The notes below the pieces were generated by a model, which saw only the letters and a list, made by a program, of their open reading frames with translations, ran no database searches and was not told where the DNA came from. Of a stretch of DNA of 33,948 nt, positions 6,495 through 15,371 are shown in pieces; positions within the stretch are counted from its first letter, which is position 1; the number at the start of each line of letters is the position of its first letter. A program made the translations under genes and the position numbers. The stretch is from Deltaproteobacteria bacterium (GTDB lineage Bacteria; Desulfobacterota; Syntrophia; Syntrophales; Smithellaceae), in the NCBI GenBank assembly GCA_025361065.1, contig JANYAY010000185.1:1-33948 (forward strand), read 5' to 3'.

Positions 6495-7837
6495 CGAAAA
6501 CCATTGCGGAAGGCGGCACGATTCGTGATCAGGAATACCTCTTCCGATCAAAATCCGGCAGGTTATATATACTTTCCTTCACAGCTGCAGTTATTGAAAT
6601 ATCCGGGGTCCCACATATTGTGAGCATAGCTTTAGACATCACAGCACGCAAGAAAATGGAAGAAGAACATCATAAACTCGAGGAACGCCTCCAGCGGGCG
6701 GAAAAGATGGAATCTTTGGGAACACTGGCGGGTGGTGTTGCCCATGATCTCAATAATGTCCTCGGTGTATTGGTCGGCTATTCGGAGCTTCTTGCAGAAA
6801 AGCTGCCCGCAGATAGTTCCCTGAAACGGTATGCCGATAATATACTGGACTCCAGTATGCGGGGAGCGGCAATCATCCAGGATCTTTTGACTCTGGCGAG
6901 AAGAGGCGTAACCATTTCAGAAGTAGTTGATCTGAACAAGGTTGTTTCCGGTTATCTCCGGACGCCGGAGTTTGATAAACTGAAATCATATAATAGGGGT
7001 GTAAAGATTCAAACCGGTTTTGCAGAAGGCCTCCTGAATATCAAGGGATCTCCCATCCATTTAGGCAAGACGATCATGAATCTGGTCACGAACGCCATAG
7101 AGTCTATATCCGGCAATGGTGTGGTGACGATACAACCAGAGAATCGATACCTGGATCAGCCCCTCCCGGGATATGACTACATACAGGAAGGGGACTATGT
7201 GGTCATGACGGTTTCCGACACCGGCAGCGGTATCTCTGCCGCTGACCTGGGCAATATCTTCGAGCCCTTCTATACCAAGAAAGTCATGGGTAGAAGCGGA
7301 ACCGGGTTGGGGTTGGCTGTTGTCTGGGGGACCGTGAAGGATCACCATGGCTACATTGATGTACAAAGTGAAGAGGGTAAGGGGAGCACCTTCACCCTCT
7401 ATTTCCCGGTGACCAGAGATGATCCGGGAAAAGTTGAAGAAGCCATATCTCCTGTTTTCTATGCGAGCAAGGGTGAATCCATTCTGGTTGTGGATGACGT
7501 GCCCGAACAGCGTGGGCTGGCCATGAGCATGTTGGAGCGGCTCGGGTATCAGGTTGAGGTTGTTGCCAGCGGGGAAGAGGCGATTGAATATCTCCAAAAC
7601 AAAAAGCCGGACCTGATAGTCCTGGATATGATCATGGACCCGGGGATTGATGGGATGGAGACATACCGGAAAATAAGGGAAATCAACCCCGGACAAAAGG
7701 CGGTGATCGTCAGCGGCTTTTCAGAGACTGCCCGCGTCAGGGAGGTTCAGGAAATGGGTGCCGGGCCTTTTGTCCGCAAACCATATATCCTGGAGAAGAT
7801 CGGTCTCGCAGTCAGGAAGGAACTGGACCGGAAATAG
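6491..7837 (+). CDS. hybrid histidine kinase with receiver domain, C-terminal half of split gene
   Basis: 448 residues from ATG 6491. The end of a PAS/PAC domain (1-60, ending IALDITARKK) is followed by a HisKA dimerisation helix with phospho-acceptor His85 (GGVAHDLNN). The HATPase_c domain has the N box (NLVTNAIESI), G1 box (DTGSGI) and G2 box (GTGLGLAVV). The C-terminal receiver (about 330-448) has its phospho-acceptor Asp379 (VLDMIMD) and a conserved KP near the end (VRKPY). It would autophosphorylate and pass phosphate to its own receiver; no output domain is present. The ATG overlaps the upstream stop as ATGA, with GGAGG 11 nt upstream, so coupled synthesis of a two-piece kinase is possible. 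Catalytic motifs are all intact, so decay is recent or absent. Confidence 0.85.
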   Translation: MTKTIAEGGTIRDQEYLFRSKSGRLYILSFTAAVIEISGVPHIVSIALDITARKKMEEEHHKLEERLQRAEKMESLGTLAGGVAHDLNNVLGVLVGYSELLAEKLPADSSLKRYADNILDSSMRGAAIIQDLLTLARRGVTISEVVDLNKVVSGYLRTPEFDKLKSYNRGVKIQTGFAEGLLNIKGSPIHLGKTIMNLVTNAIESISGNGVVTIQPENRYLDQPLPGYDYIQEGDYVVMTVSDTGSGISAADLGNIFEPFYTKKVMGRSGTGLGLAVVWGTVKDHHGYIDVQSEEGKGSTFTLYFPVTRDDPGKVEEAISPVFYASKGESILVVDDVPEQRGLAMSMLERLGYQVEVVASGEEAIEYLQNKKPDLIVLDMIMDPGIDGMETYRKIREINPGQKAVIVSGFSETARVREVQEMGAGPFVRKPYILEKIGLAVRKELDRK

Positions 7838-7922
7838 GCCGGGGCGATATCCACTACAAAAGATATTCACTTTTTTTAATTTTTGCCTATTTTATGCGGG
7901 CAGGTGACAACAATAATCGGTA

Positions 7923-7980
7923 ATCAACCATATCGCGAGCGAGCTCACGAGAATTAACACTCGTACCCAAGTGAGCGGCA
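7923..7980 (-). repeat. stop-codon-adjacent palindromic repeat, short copy 2
   Basis: A 58-bp minus-strand copy starting TGCCGCTCAC directly after the TAA stop of purQ (7981-7983) and ending GGTTGAT. It keeps the left palindrome (CTCGTGAGC...GCGA) and lacks the 41 bp between the two GCGAGCTCGCGA-type repeats of the long copies. Confidence 0.85.
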
Positions 7981-8805
7981 TTAGAATTCTTTACTGCGAA
8001 TGAAGTTAACGGCGTTGCGGAAAATCGTGAGACCCTGGCCTTCTTCAGGCAGGTCTTCGCGCGTCCAGCGGGGGTGATTGGTGCGATGCAAATATGCTTC
8101 GGGATGGGGCATTAAGCCAAAAAGCCTTCCCGTTTCGTTACAAATTCCGGCAATCGCCTGGACGGAACCATTGGGGTTGGCTGGATATTCCATCGTCGTC
8201 TCGCCGTCGGCATTGCTATATTGCAGGGCGAAGAGATTTTTCTTTTCGAGCGCGTTTAAAATTTTTGTGCTTTGAGGGATAAATTTACCTTCCCCATGCC
8301 GCACTGGCAGATATAAGACGTCGATATCTTTGGTAAATACGCACGGGCTTTGCTCATTACCCTTTAAATAAACCCAGCGGTCTTCGAAACGTCCGGAATC
8401 ATTAAAAGTAAGGGTTGTGCTTTGCGAGGTGTAATTATTTTTGAGCGCCGGCAGTAATCCCAGTTTCACCATCAGTTGAAAACCATTACAGACGCCCAGA
8501 ATTAATTTCCCGGCATTGATAAAATCGATCAAGTCGGCAAAGAGTATTTCCTTATGTCCGGTAATTCTGGCGTGCAAAAAGCGGTTGGCGCCGGCTTTGG
8601 CCGAGCCCAGATCGTCACCATCGAGAAATCCACCCGGCAAATTTAAAAAGGAATAATCGGCCAGACGCTTTTCCCCGTAGAGAAGTTCACTTAAGTGGAC
8701 AATATCAATTACGTCGGCACCGGCCAGTTTGCAGGCATGCGCCATTTCCATTTCGCAGTTAGTACCGTTGCCGGTTAAAACAATTGCTTTGACTTTACGG
8801 GACAT
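7981..8805 (-). CDS. purQ: phosphoribosylformylglycinamidine synthase, glutaminase subunit
   Basis: 274 residues, a class I glutamine amidotransferase that supplies ammonia to PurL for converting FGAR to FGAM in purine synthesis. The nucleophile is Cys106 in GVCNGFQ, and the His/Glu pair is His234 and Glu236 in MPHPE. The N-terminus (VLTGNGTNCE) and LPGGF with a downstream 'GD' loop are typical of PurQ. It is somewhat longer than the ~225-residue Bacillus-type PurQ and resembles the glutaminase domain of large fused PurL proteins. It lies 16 bp downstream of purL on the same strand, clearly one operon. A palindromic repeat abuts its stop codon. Confidence 0.93.
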   Translation of the reverse strand: MSRKVKAIVLTGNGTNCEMEMAHACKLAGADVIDIVHLSELLYGEKRLADYSFLNLPGGFLDGDDLGSAKAGANRFLHARITGHKEILFADLIDFINAGKLILGVCNGFQLMVKLGLLPALKNNYTSQSTTLTFNDSGRFEDRWVYLKGNEQSPCVFTKDIDVLYLPVRHGEGKFIPQSTKILNALEKKNLFALQYSNADGETTMEYPANPNGSVQAIAGICNETGRLFGLMPHPEAYLHRTNHPRWTREDLPEEGQGLTIFRNAVNFIRSKEF

Positions 8806-8821
8806 AGAATAAATCTCGCTC

Positions 8822-11803
8822 TCAAAAATTAAGCGGCTTTAGCCAGGCTTCTTTGAATTTACTGATTCTTTCTTTAATAATTGCCTGGCCATTGATGCCA
8901 GCGACTTCAAACAGGCCGTCGGCTGTGACAAAGCCTATTTCACTTACGACATTTCCGGCCATGATTTTGTCAAATTTGGCTTTTACCGACGGGTGGATTG
9001 TCACGACAAAGCGGCTGGCCGATTCGGAAAACAAAATGTAATCATTCCTCTTTTTGCCGCGATAGGGCACGTAATTCAAATCAATATTCATCCCCAGTCC
9101 GCCGGCAAAGGCCGTTTCGATAAGGGCAACAGCCAAACCGCCGTCGGAGCAGTCATGGCACGATGCAACCAGCCCCGCCCCCATTGCCTTATGCAGCGAC
9201 CGATACAGCTTTATGGCGCGGCCGGCATCGACCCTGGGAACATTATTACCGATGGCATCATGCATCGCCAACCATTCCGATCCACCCAGTTCATCTTTGG
9301 TTTCACCAAGAATATAAACCAGATCCTGCGGGCGCTTGGCATCCATTGTTACGGCCTTGCGGACATCTTTAATTTTGCCGATGACGGAGTAAAGGAGTGA
9401 CGGCGGAATGGAAATCTTGGTAGAGCCTATGGAATAGTCGTTCTTCATGCTGTCCTTGCCGGAAATGCAGGGAACACCATAAGCGGTTGTGTAATCAAAT
9501 ATGGCCATATTGGAGCGCACCAGCTGGGCCAGTTTGTATTCGCCGTCGGGCGTTTTGGCGGACTTTACCGGATCACACCAGCAGAAGTTATCCAGACCCG
9601 CAAGACAATCCAGATCGGCTCCCACGGCGACAGCATTGCGGACGGCTTCGTCAATAGCGCAGGCCGTCATATGATAAGTATCAATATCGCTGTAACGCGG
9701 ACAAATGCCATGCGCCACGACAACACCTTCCAGAGAATCAAGAATCGGCCGAATGACGGCGGCATCCGACGGGCCGTCATTAGCGGCGCCCACCAGCGGT
9801 TTGATTACCGAACCCGCCTGCACTTCATGGTCATACTGGCGCACGACGGATTCTTTCGAGCAGATATTTAACCTTGCCAGCATTCGGGTCAGCGCCTTGT
9901 TTAAGTTGGCCGGTTCCGGAAAATGCGGTTCCTTGTTTTTCGGCGGCTGCCACCTTGCAGCAAGTTTTAATTGCGGAACACCATCGTGCAGAAATTCCAT
10001 ATCGAGGAAGGCAACAGTCTTTTTGCCATAAAGGACGTGAAATTTCCCGGACGCAGTAAATTTGCCTAAGGTCGTAGCTTCCACATCCATCTTTTTGGCC
10101 AAATCTTTAAATTGCTTGACTTTTCGCGGATCAACCGCCAGCGTCATGCGTTCCTGAGCTTCGGAAACAAGAATTTCCCACGGTTGCAAGCCCGGATATT
10201 TTAAGGGAGCAAGCGAAAGGTCAATCCGGCAACCACCGGAATAAGTTGCCATTTCGCCTACCGAAGAGGAAAGCCCACCGGCGCCGTTGTCGGTAATGGC
10301 GCGATACAACCCCCGATTGCGGGCAACCAGGAGGAAATCGGTCATTTTCTTCTGGGTAATCGGATCGCCGATTTGCACCGCCGTAACTGGCGAACCTTCA
10401 TGCAGCTCTTCGGACGAGAAAGTAGCTCCATGGATTCCATCTTTGCCGATGCGGCCTCCGGTCATAATAATCACATCGCCCGGTTTGATTTCTTTGGTAT
10501 GGGTGGGCTTGCCGTTAAGCTTAGCAGGCATGATACCGGCCGTGCCGCAATAAACCAGGGGTTTACCCAGGTAGCGGTCGTCAAAAACAATGCTGCCGTT
10601 CACCGTAGGAATGCCGCTTTTGTTGCCGCCATGTTCAACCCCTTCGCGGACTCCTTCGTAAATACGCCGGGGATGAAGAATCCGGGGCGGCAGCTTCTTT
10701 TTGTAAAATGGAGAGGCAAAACAGAAGACATCGGTATTGAAAATCAGTTTGGCGCCGATACCGGTGCCGAAAGGATCGCGGTTAACCCCGACTATGCCGG
10801 TGAGCGCTCCACCGTAAGGATCAAGCGCCGATGGTGAATTATGTGTTTCGACTTTGAAAACCAGATTATAATTATCATTGAACTTGATTACTCCGGCATT
10901 ATCGACAAACACGGAAAGACAGAAATCATTTTTACCCTTGGCTTTCCGGATTTGGGCCGTAGAGCCCTTGATATATGTTTTGAAAAGCGAATCAATCGTT
11001 AGTCGGGCGTGAGCCGTGGTATAAGTGATCTGACTGTTAAAAATTTTATGTTTACAATGCTCCGACCAGGTCTGCGCAAGGCATTCCAGTTCGACATCCG
11101 TAATATTTTCATTAAGGCCGATTTTTCCCCGTGCTTCCACAATGCTTTTGCGCTGAAAATATTGCTGCATGGCTTTCATCTCTTCGAGATTCAGCGCCAG
11201 CAGCTTATCCTGGCTTATCTGCAAAAGCTGATCGTCATTAAAACGGGCCAGATCTATTTCTTCAACCGCCGGTTTATCTTCTCCCAGAACATGCGGTACA
11301 TAAGCCGGCAGGCCGCAGATGAAATTAAATTCATCGTGGCCGACAATCAGGTGTCTTTCGATCAGATCGTTGGCCAGTAGTCCGGAGGCGATCTTTGCGG
11401 CGTCGGTCCGGGAAATATTCCCGTGGAGGAGATATTGCCGGGAAGTATAAACACTTATTTTTCGCGCGCCTGTCTCGTCATTAAGCAATAGTTCAATTGC
11501 TTCGCGAGCGGTTTTACCGACGTTATCAGTGACACCGGGCCGGAAACCAACCTCAATGAGCCAGCCAAAATCGCCTGCCAGCGGCTTATTGATAGCGAAG
11601 TTCTGGATGACAGGATCGGATAGAGGGCCCGCGGCAGCCTGTTTTAATTGAGCTTTGGTTAACCCGCCTTCGATTGTGCAAACCTCGATGGTAGATACTT
11701 TTTCCACAGGCAGAGAAAAATTATCACGAATTCTTCTCTTTATTTTTTCGCCTAAAGCATCGCGAATACCTTTTTTAAATCCAACTTCAATTCGATCCGC
11801 CAT
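8822..11803 (-). CDS. purL: phosphoribosylformylglycinamidine synthase, synthetase subunit with N-terminal PurS-like duplication
   Basis: 993 residues from the ATG at 11803; AAGGG lies 5 nt upstream, so the longer 1019-residue reading is rejected. Residues 1-160 hold two PurS-like repeats, each beginning with an IEVGF stretch and a G-x-x-D spacing. Then come the PurL signatures: AQTWSEHCKHK (about 265), KVETHNSPSALDPYGGA with GGALTGIVGVNRDPFGTG (about 340-365), TDNGAGGLSS, a second ATP-grasp-like AIRS half with GDLDCLAGLDN-type sequence, and GKDSMKND. It makes FGAM from FGAR, ATP and the ammonia released by PurQ. No separate purS is nearby, consistent with the fused PurS-like region. Transcription probably starts from the promoter at 11861-11889. 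Confidence 0.93.
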   Translation of the reverse strand: MADRIEVGFKKGIRDALGEKIKRRIRDNFSLPVEKVSTIEVCTIEGGLTKAQLKQAAAGPLSDPVIQNFAINKPLAGDFGWLIEVGFRPGVTDNVGKTAREAIELLLNDETGARKISVYTSRQYLLHGNISRTDAAKIASGLLANDLIERHLIVGHDEFNFICGLPAYVPHVLGEDKPAVEEIDLARFNDDQLLQISQDKLLALNLEEMKAMQQYFQRKSIVEARGKIGLNENITDVELECLAQTWSEHCKHKIFNSQITYTTAHARLTIDSLFKTYIKGSTAQIRKAKGKNDFCLSVFVDNAGVIKFNDNYNLVFKVETHNSPSALDPYGGALTGIVGVNRDPFGTGIGAKLIFNTDVFCFASPFYKKKLPPRILHPRRIYEGVREGVEHGGNKSGIPTVNGSIVFDDRYLGKPLVYCGTAGIMPAKLNGKPTHTKEIKPGDVIIMTGGRIGKDGIHGATFSSEELHEGSPVTAVQIGDPITQKKMTDFLLVARNRGLYRAITDNGAGGLSSSVGEMATYSGGCRIDLSLAPLKYPGLQPWEILVSEAQERMTLAVDPRKVKQFKDLAKKMDVEATTLGKFTASGKFHVLYGKKTVAFLDMEFLHDGVPQLKLAARWQPPKNKEPHFPEPANLNKALTRMLARLNICSKESVVRQYDHEVQAGSVIKPLVGAANDGPSDAAVIRPILDSLEGVVVAHGICPRYSDIDTYHMTACAIDEAVRNAVAVGADLDCLAGLDNFCWCDPVKSAKTPDGEYKLAQLVRSNMAIFDYTTAYGVPCISGKDSMKNDYSIGSTKISIPPSLLYSVIGKIKDVRKAVTMDAKRPQDLVYILGETKDELGGSEWLAMHDAIGNNVPRVDAGRAIKLYRSLHKAMGAGLVASCHDCSDGGLAVALIETAFAGGLGMNIDLNYVPYRGKKRNDYILFSESASRFVVTIHPSVKAKFDKIMAGNVVSEIGFVTADGLFEVAGINGQAIIKERISKFKEAWLKPLNF

Positions 11804-11860
11804 GTTAACCCTTAAAATTATCCGATATTTTGATTTACTCTTTAGTGTGCAGACGATGCG

Positions 11861-11889
11861 CTTATACCGAAAAGATTGCAATAAAGCAA
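11861..11889 (-). promoter_or_regulatory. probable sigma70 promoter for purLQ
   Basis: On the minus strand, TTGCTT (11889-11884) and TATAAG (11866-11861) are 17 nt apart, with the ATG of purL about 60 nt downstream. The -35 match is partial. No purine riboswitch-like or PurR-like palindrome was recognised. Confidence 0.5.
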
Positions 11890-12119
11890 CTTACAAATTT
11901 TGCGAAATGCAGTACTAAGCCGCCTTGAAGAAAATATGAAAAGAGCCTTTTAATAAGACTTCTTTTCGTTATTCGGGGATGGGGGGGGGCAGTGGGTAGC
12001 AATCCTCGTTCATCCCTGCCCGCCAAATTATGTGACCCCGTGTGACCTTCAGGTTATCAGGTTATGATTGGGCAATCCGGCCCGACTTCCCCATCCCGCC
12101 TTTTGTGACCTGTTTTCCA
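11890..12119. other. non-coding gap between divergent purL and TRAP operons
   Basis: No gene is supported. A run of nine G residues at 11981-11989 is the most conspicuous feature and a likely spot for sequencing error. The rest is unremarkable until the plus-strand promoter at 12120. Confidence 0.5.
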
Positions 12120-12148
12120 TTGACATGCAAGAACCCATGTCTTATACT
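12120..12148 (+). promoter_or_regulatory. strong sigma70 promoter for the TRAP transporter operon
   Basis: TTGACA (12120-12125) and TATACT (12143-12148) are exactly 17 nt apart. A transcript would start near 12155, leaving a leader of about 155 nt before the dctP start. Confidence 0.75.
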
Positions 12149-12309
12149 CCAAACCTCAAAAAGCAATGGTTTATCATTTCCATTATTGAGTATTAACGGC
12201 CCCGTTTTATATATGGATAAATTTGCAAGAAATTACGGAAACGATAGGCCGGCAGGACGAAGCAATTTGCAAAATAGTCTCAAATAATCCCGGAAGGAGC
12301 AAGAAATTT

Positions 12310-13305
12310 ATGAAGAAATCATGGACCGTTTTATTGTTTGTTTTATTATCGGTGGCATTGGTCGCCTCACCGGTTCTGGCCAAATCAAGCTGGAACGCCA
12401 ACTCCGTTTGGCCCCCCAAGAATCACCAAAGTGCGGGCCTGACTGATTTTGCTGAAAAAGTGAAAAAAGCTACCAACGGTGAGCTGGAAATTGTGGTTCA
12501 CACGGGTGGTGCACTGGGCTACAAGGGCCCGGAACTTCTGAAGACCGTCCGCGATGGTCTCGTTCCGATTTCCGATATGCTGATCAGTGGCGTGGCCGGC
12601 GATGAAAAGATTTTTCAGATTGTAACTCTGCCTTTTCTGGTGCGTGACTTTAAGGAACTGCAGATTCTGCTCGACATTTGCCGACCCTATTTCGATAAGA
12701 CCGCAGAACAAAAATGGAACCAGAAGATCCTCTATATCGCCCCCTGGCCCGGTGCCGGACTCTGGACCAAGAAAAAGATCACCACCCTGGAGGAAATGAA
12801 GGGTCTCAAGACGCGAACCTACGACAAGAACGGCGCACTGGTCATGGAAGCCGTCGGCGCTACGCCTCATGCGCTGCCTTTCAGCGAAGTTTATACATCC
12901 CTCCAGACCGGTTTGATCGACTCCGTCATGACCTCAACGCCCACGGCTGTGGATGCCAAGTTCTGGGAGGTTCTCAAATATTACGAGCCCCTCAACATTA
13001 CCATCGCCACCGACATGGTAAGCGTAAACCTCAAAGCGTTTCAGAAACTTCCCAAGGATCAGCAGAATGCCCTTATAAAAATCGGCAAGGAAATGGAAAA
13101 AGAGATGTGGGCAAATGTCCCCAAACTTGACAAAGCACAGGAGGCCATCTCCAACAAAAACGGTATTGAAACAATTGCCGTCAGCAAGAAGCTGATTGCC
13201 GACCTCGAAAAGATTACGGAAAACATCCGGACGGAATGGCTGAAAACAGCCCCTGCCGAAGGCAAGAAAATCTATAGTGACTTTTTGAAAAAGGTAAAGA
13301 GATAA
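12310..13305 (+). CDS. dctP: TRAP transporter solute-binding protein, DctP family
   Basis: 331 residues. A signal peptide is plain (MKKSWTVLLFVLLSVALVA, cleavage after a VLA-type site near residue 23), so the protein is periplasmic. The body is typical of DctP/TAXI-like binding proteins: FAEKVKKATNGELEIVVH, LKTVRDGLVPISDM, an LPFLVRD stretch, MKGLKTRTYDKNG, and ALPFSEVYTSLQTGLIDSVMTS, which contains the region whose arginine (GLKTR) normally holds the substrate carboxylate. The ATG at 12310 is chosen for its GGAAGGAG sequence; the upstream frame lacks a signal. It is followed by dctQ and dctM. The ligand is probably an organic acid; see pxpABC next door for a hypothesis. Confidence 0.9.
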   Translation: MKKSWTVLLFVLLSVALVASPVLAKSSWNANSVWPPKNHQSAGLTDFAEKVKKATNGELEIVVHTGGALGYKGPELLKTVRDGLVPISDMLISGVAGDEKIFQIVTLPFLVRDFKELQILLDICRPYFDKTAEQKWNQKILYIAPWPGAGLWTKKKITTLEEMKGLKTRTYDKNGALVMEAVGATPHALPFSEVYTSLQTGLIDSVMTSTPTAVDAKFWEVLKYYEPLNITIATDMVSVNLKAFQKLPKDQQNALIKIGKEMEKEMWANVPKLDKAQEAISNKNGIETIAVSKKLIADLEKITENIRTEWLKTAPAEGKKIYSDFLKKVKR

Positions 13306-13330
13306 AATCATTCTCATCAAGAGCGAACCC

Positions 13331-13361
13331 GGGATTCCGGATATTCATTTTCCGGGGTCCC
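13331..13361 (+). terminator. stem-loop between dctP and dctQ
   Basis: GGGA-TT-CCGGA (13331-13341) pairs with TCCGG-GG-TCCC (13351-13361), followed by TTTCT. A processing or partial termination site here would give more binding protein than permease, as is common in transporter operons; that role is inferred. Confidence 0.5.
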
Positions 13362-13463
13362 TTTCTCTGCCCGGACTTTATTTCGGACGGTCTTGGCCGG
13401 CCATCACTGCAAGCGTCGTCCGGCAGCACACTTAAATAATTGTTTTGCTGATAGGACATCACC

Positions 13464-14000
13464 ATGAACAGAATTATAAATATTATCGATGCTCTATCCG
13501 GTGTCGGCGGCTGGTCGGCGGGAGTCCTGATGGCCATCGCCTTCGTCCTGGCCATCGCCGAGATTATCACCCGGAGCTTCTTCGGCGGGACTCTTTATAT
13601 CGCTGATGAGTACTCCGGTTATCTTATGGCTCTGATGACATTTAGCGGGCTCGCCTATACCCTGCGGGAACGCGGCCATATCCGCATGATGTTTCTCGTC
13701 CATATACTGAAAGGCCGGACAAAAACGATCTATAACATGATCTGTCTTGCCGTCGGATTTCTATTCTGCATAGCCATGACCGTGTTTGCCTGGGATTTTT
13801 TCTGGGATTCGGTGGTGAATAAATCCCAGTCCATGCAGCTGTCGGAAACTTATCTGGCTATCCCCCAGGCCATTTTGCCCCTGGGCGCGGCCCTCATGGC
13901 TCTGCAGTTTCTGGCGGAGTTCCTCAAAGGAGTAGCCGTGCTCCGCAACAAAACAGAAGGGTTGCACATTCAAGAGGAAGCAGACGAACTCGGGCGTTAG
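13464..14000 (+). CDS. dctQ: TRAP transporter small permease, DctQ family
   Basis: 178 residues with four hydrophobic segments (about 14-36, 47-68, 92-113 and 130-152), the normal topology of DctQ. The motif RERGHIRM after the second segment matches the conserved 'R-x-x-G-H' loop of the family. It forms the inner-membrane complex with DctM. It lies 158 bp after dctP and 18 bp before dctM in the same orientation. Its Shine-Dalgarno sequence is weak (AGGA about 8 nt upstream). Confidence 0.88.
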   Translation: MNRIINIIDALSGVGGWSAGVLMAIAFVLAIAEIITRSFFGGTLYIADEYSGYLMALMTFSGLAYTLRERGHIRMMFLVHILKGRTKTIYNMICLAVGFLFCIAMTVFAWDFFWDSVVNKSQSMQLSETYLAIPQAILPLGAALMALQFLAEFLKGVAVLRNKTEGLHIQEEADELGR

Positions 14001-14018
14001 AAAAGGGAGAAATAATTC

Positions 14019-15323
14019 ATGCACATTGATCTGGGACCTGCAGCGGCGGTTATTCTGGGCTTACTGCTCCTCTTTCTCGGCGGCTCCGTTTGGATTGGCA
14101 TCGCCCTGTTTCTGGTGGGCATCGGCGGTTTTTTTGTTTTTACCGATATTTCCTTTGGTGCGATCCTCGCCAACATCGTCTGGAACAACACCAGCGGTTC
14201 AGCCATGATGGCTCTGCCGCTCTTCGTCTGGATGGGAGAAATCCTCTTTAGGAGCAAAATTTCGGAGAATCTTTTCCGGGGGCTGTCCCCCTGGATGGAC
14301 TCCATTCCCGGACGCCTTGTGCACGTCAATATCCTGGCCTGCACCTTTTTTGCCGCTGTGAGCGGCTCTTCGGCCGCAACCACGGCGACGGTGGGCAAGA
14401 TCACCGTTCCGGAACTGCATAAGCGGGGTTACGATCATGACCTTTCCATCGGCTCCCTGGCCGGTGCCGGAACACTGGGGTTCATGATTCCGCCCTCCAT
14501 GATGATGCTGGTTTACGGCATTATCGGGGATGTGAGCATCGGTAAACTCTTCATCGCCGGTTTTATCCCCGGCTTTATGATTGCTTTTCTGTTTTCCGCC
14601 TATATCCTGATCCGCTGCCTCATCACGCCGAGCCTCGCTCCCCGGGGTGAGGAACGTTACTCCTGGAAGGATCGCTTCCTGGCCATTCCCGCAATTGCTC
14701 CGGTAGTAATCCTTGTGCTGTTTGTCCTGGGCAGTATCTACATGGGATGGTCAACACCCACCGAAGCCGGCGCCATCGGCGTACTGGGTGCGTTCTTTTT
14801 TGCCGCCCTGACGCGCAGCCTGACATGGGAGGTTTTTAAAGTCAGCCTGCTGGGGACAGTCAAGACCAGTTGCATGATCATGCTGATTGTCATGGGCGCA
14901 TCCTATCTGTCCAACGTCATCGGTTACCTGGGTATCACCAGGGCACTGACGGATTACGTAACCATCCTGAAGCTTTCGCCCTACACTTTGATCATCATTC
15001 TCTCGATACTTTACCTGATCCTGGGCTGCCTGGTCGACGGTTTCTCCATGATCGTCATGACGGCGCCGGTCGTGATCCCCCTCGTTCAAGCGGCCAAGTT
15101 CGATCCTATCTGGTTTGGAATTTATCTTGTTCTGATGATCGAATTGGCGCAGGTTACTCCGCCGGTGGGGTTCAACCTCTTCGTCATCAGCGGCCTGAAC
15201 AACGACAGTATCGGGAAAATTGCCAAAGCCGCTTTTCCTTTTTTCCTTCTGATGCTGCTGGCCACGTTCCTGATCACCGTTTTCCCGGAGATCGTTCTGT
15301 ATCTGCCCAACAAGATGAAATGA
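14019..15323 (+). CDS. dctM: TRAP transporter large permease, DctM family
   Basis: 434 residues, about 12 hydrophobic segments, the normal size for DctM. Family motifs are visible: AVSGSSAATTATVGKI (normally SGSGPATVAAIG), GFMIPPSMMMLVYG, STPTEAGAIGVLGAF and QVTPPVGFNLFVI. This subunit carries the sodium-coupled transport path. AAGGGAG lies upstream of the ATG. It is the last gene of the TRAP operon and is convergent with pxpC, 48 bp away. A small inverted repeat (TGATAT at 15321-15326 with ATATCA at 15339-15344) lies between the two stops. Confidence 0.92.
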   Translation: MHIDLGPAAAVILGLLLLFLGGSVWIGIALFLVGIGGFFVFTDISFGAILANIVWNNTSGSAMMALPLFVWMGEILFRSKISENLFRGLSPWMDSIPGRLVHVNILACTFFAAVSGSSAATTATVGKITVPELHKRGYDHDLSIGSLAGAGTLGFMIPPSMMMLVYGIIGDVSIGKLFIAGFIPGFMIAFLFSAYILIRCLITPSLAPRGEERYSWKDRFLAIPAIAPVVILVLFVLGSIYMGWSTPTEAGAIGVLGAFFFAALTRSLTWEVFKVSLLGTVKTSCMIMLIVMGASYLSNVIGYLGITRALTDYVTILKLSPYTLIIILSILYLILGCLVDGFSMIVMTAPVVIPLVQAAKFDPIWFGIYLVLMIELAQVTPPVGFNLFVISGLNNDSIGKIAKAAFPFFLLMLLATFLITVFPEIVLYLPNKMK

Positions 15324-15371
15324 TATTATTCCGCGGCGATATCATCATGAATCGAGCAATGGAATCAGGTG

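Noticed and set aside
7061-7696. 211-codon minus-strand frame
   Set aside because: Antisense shadow of the kinase and receiver domains.
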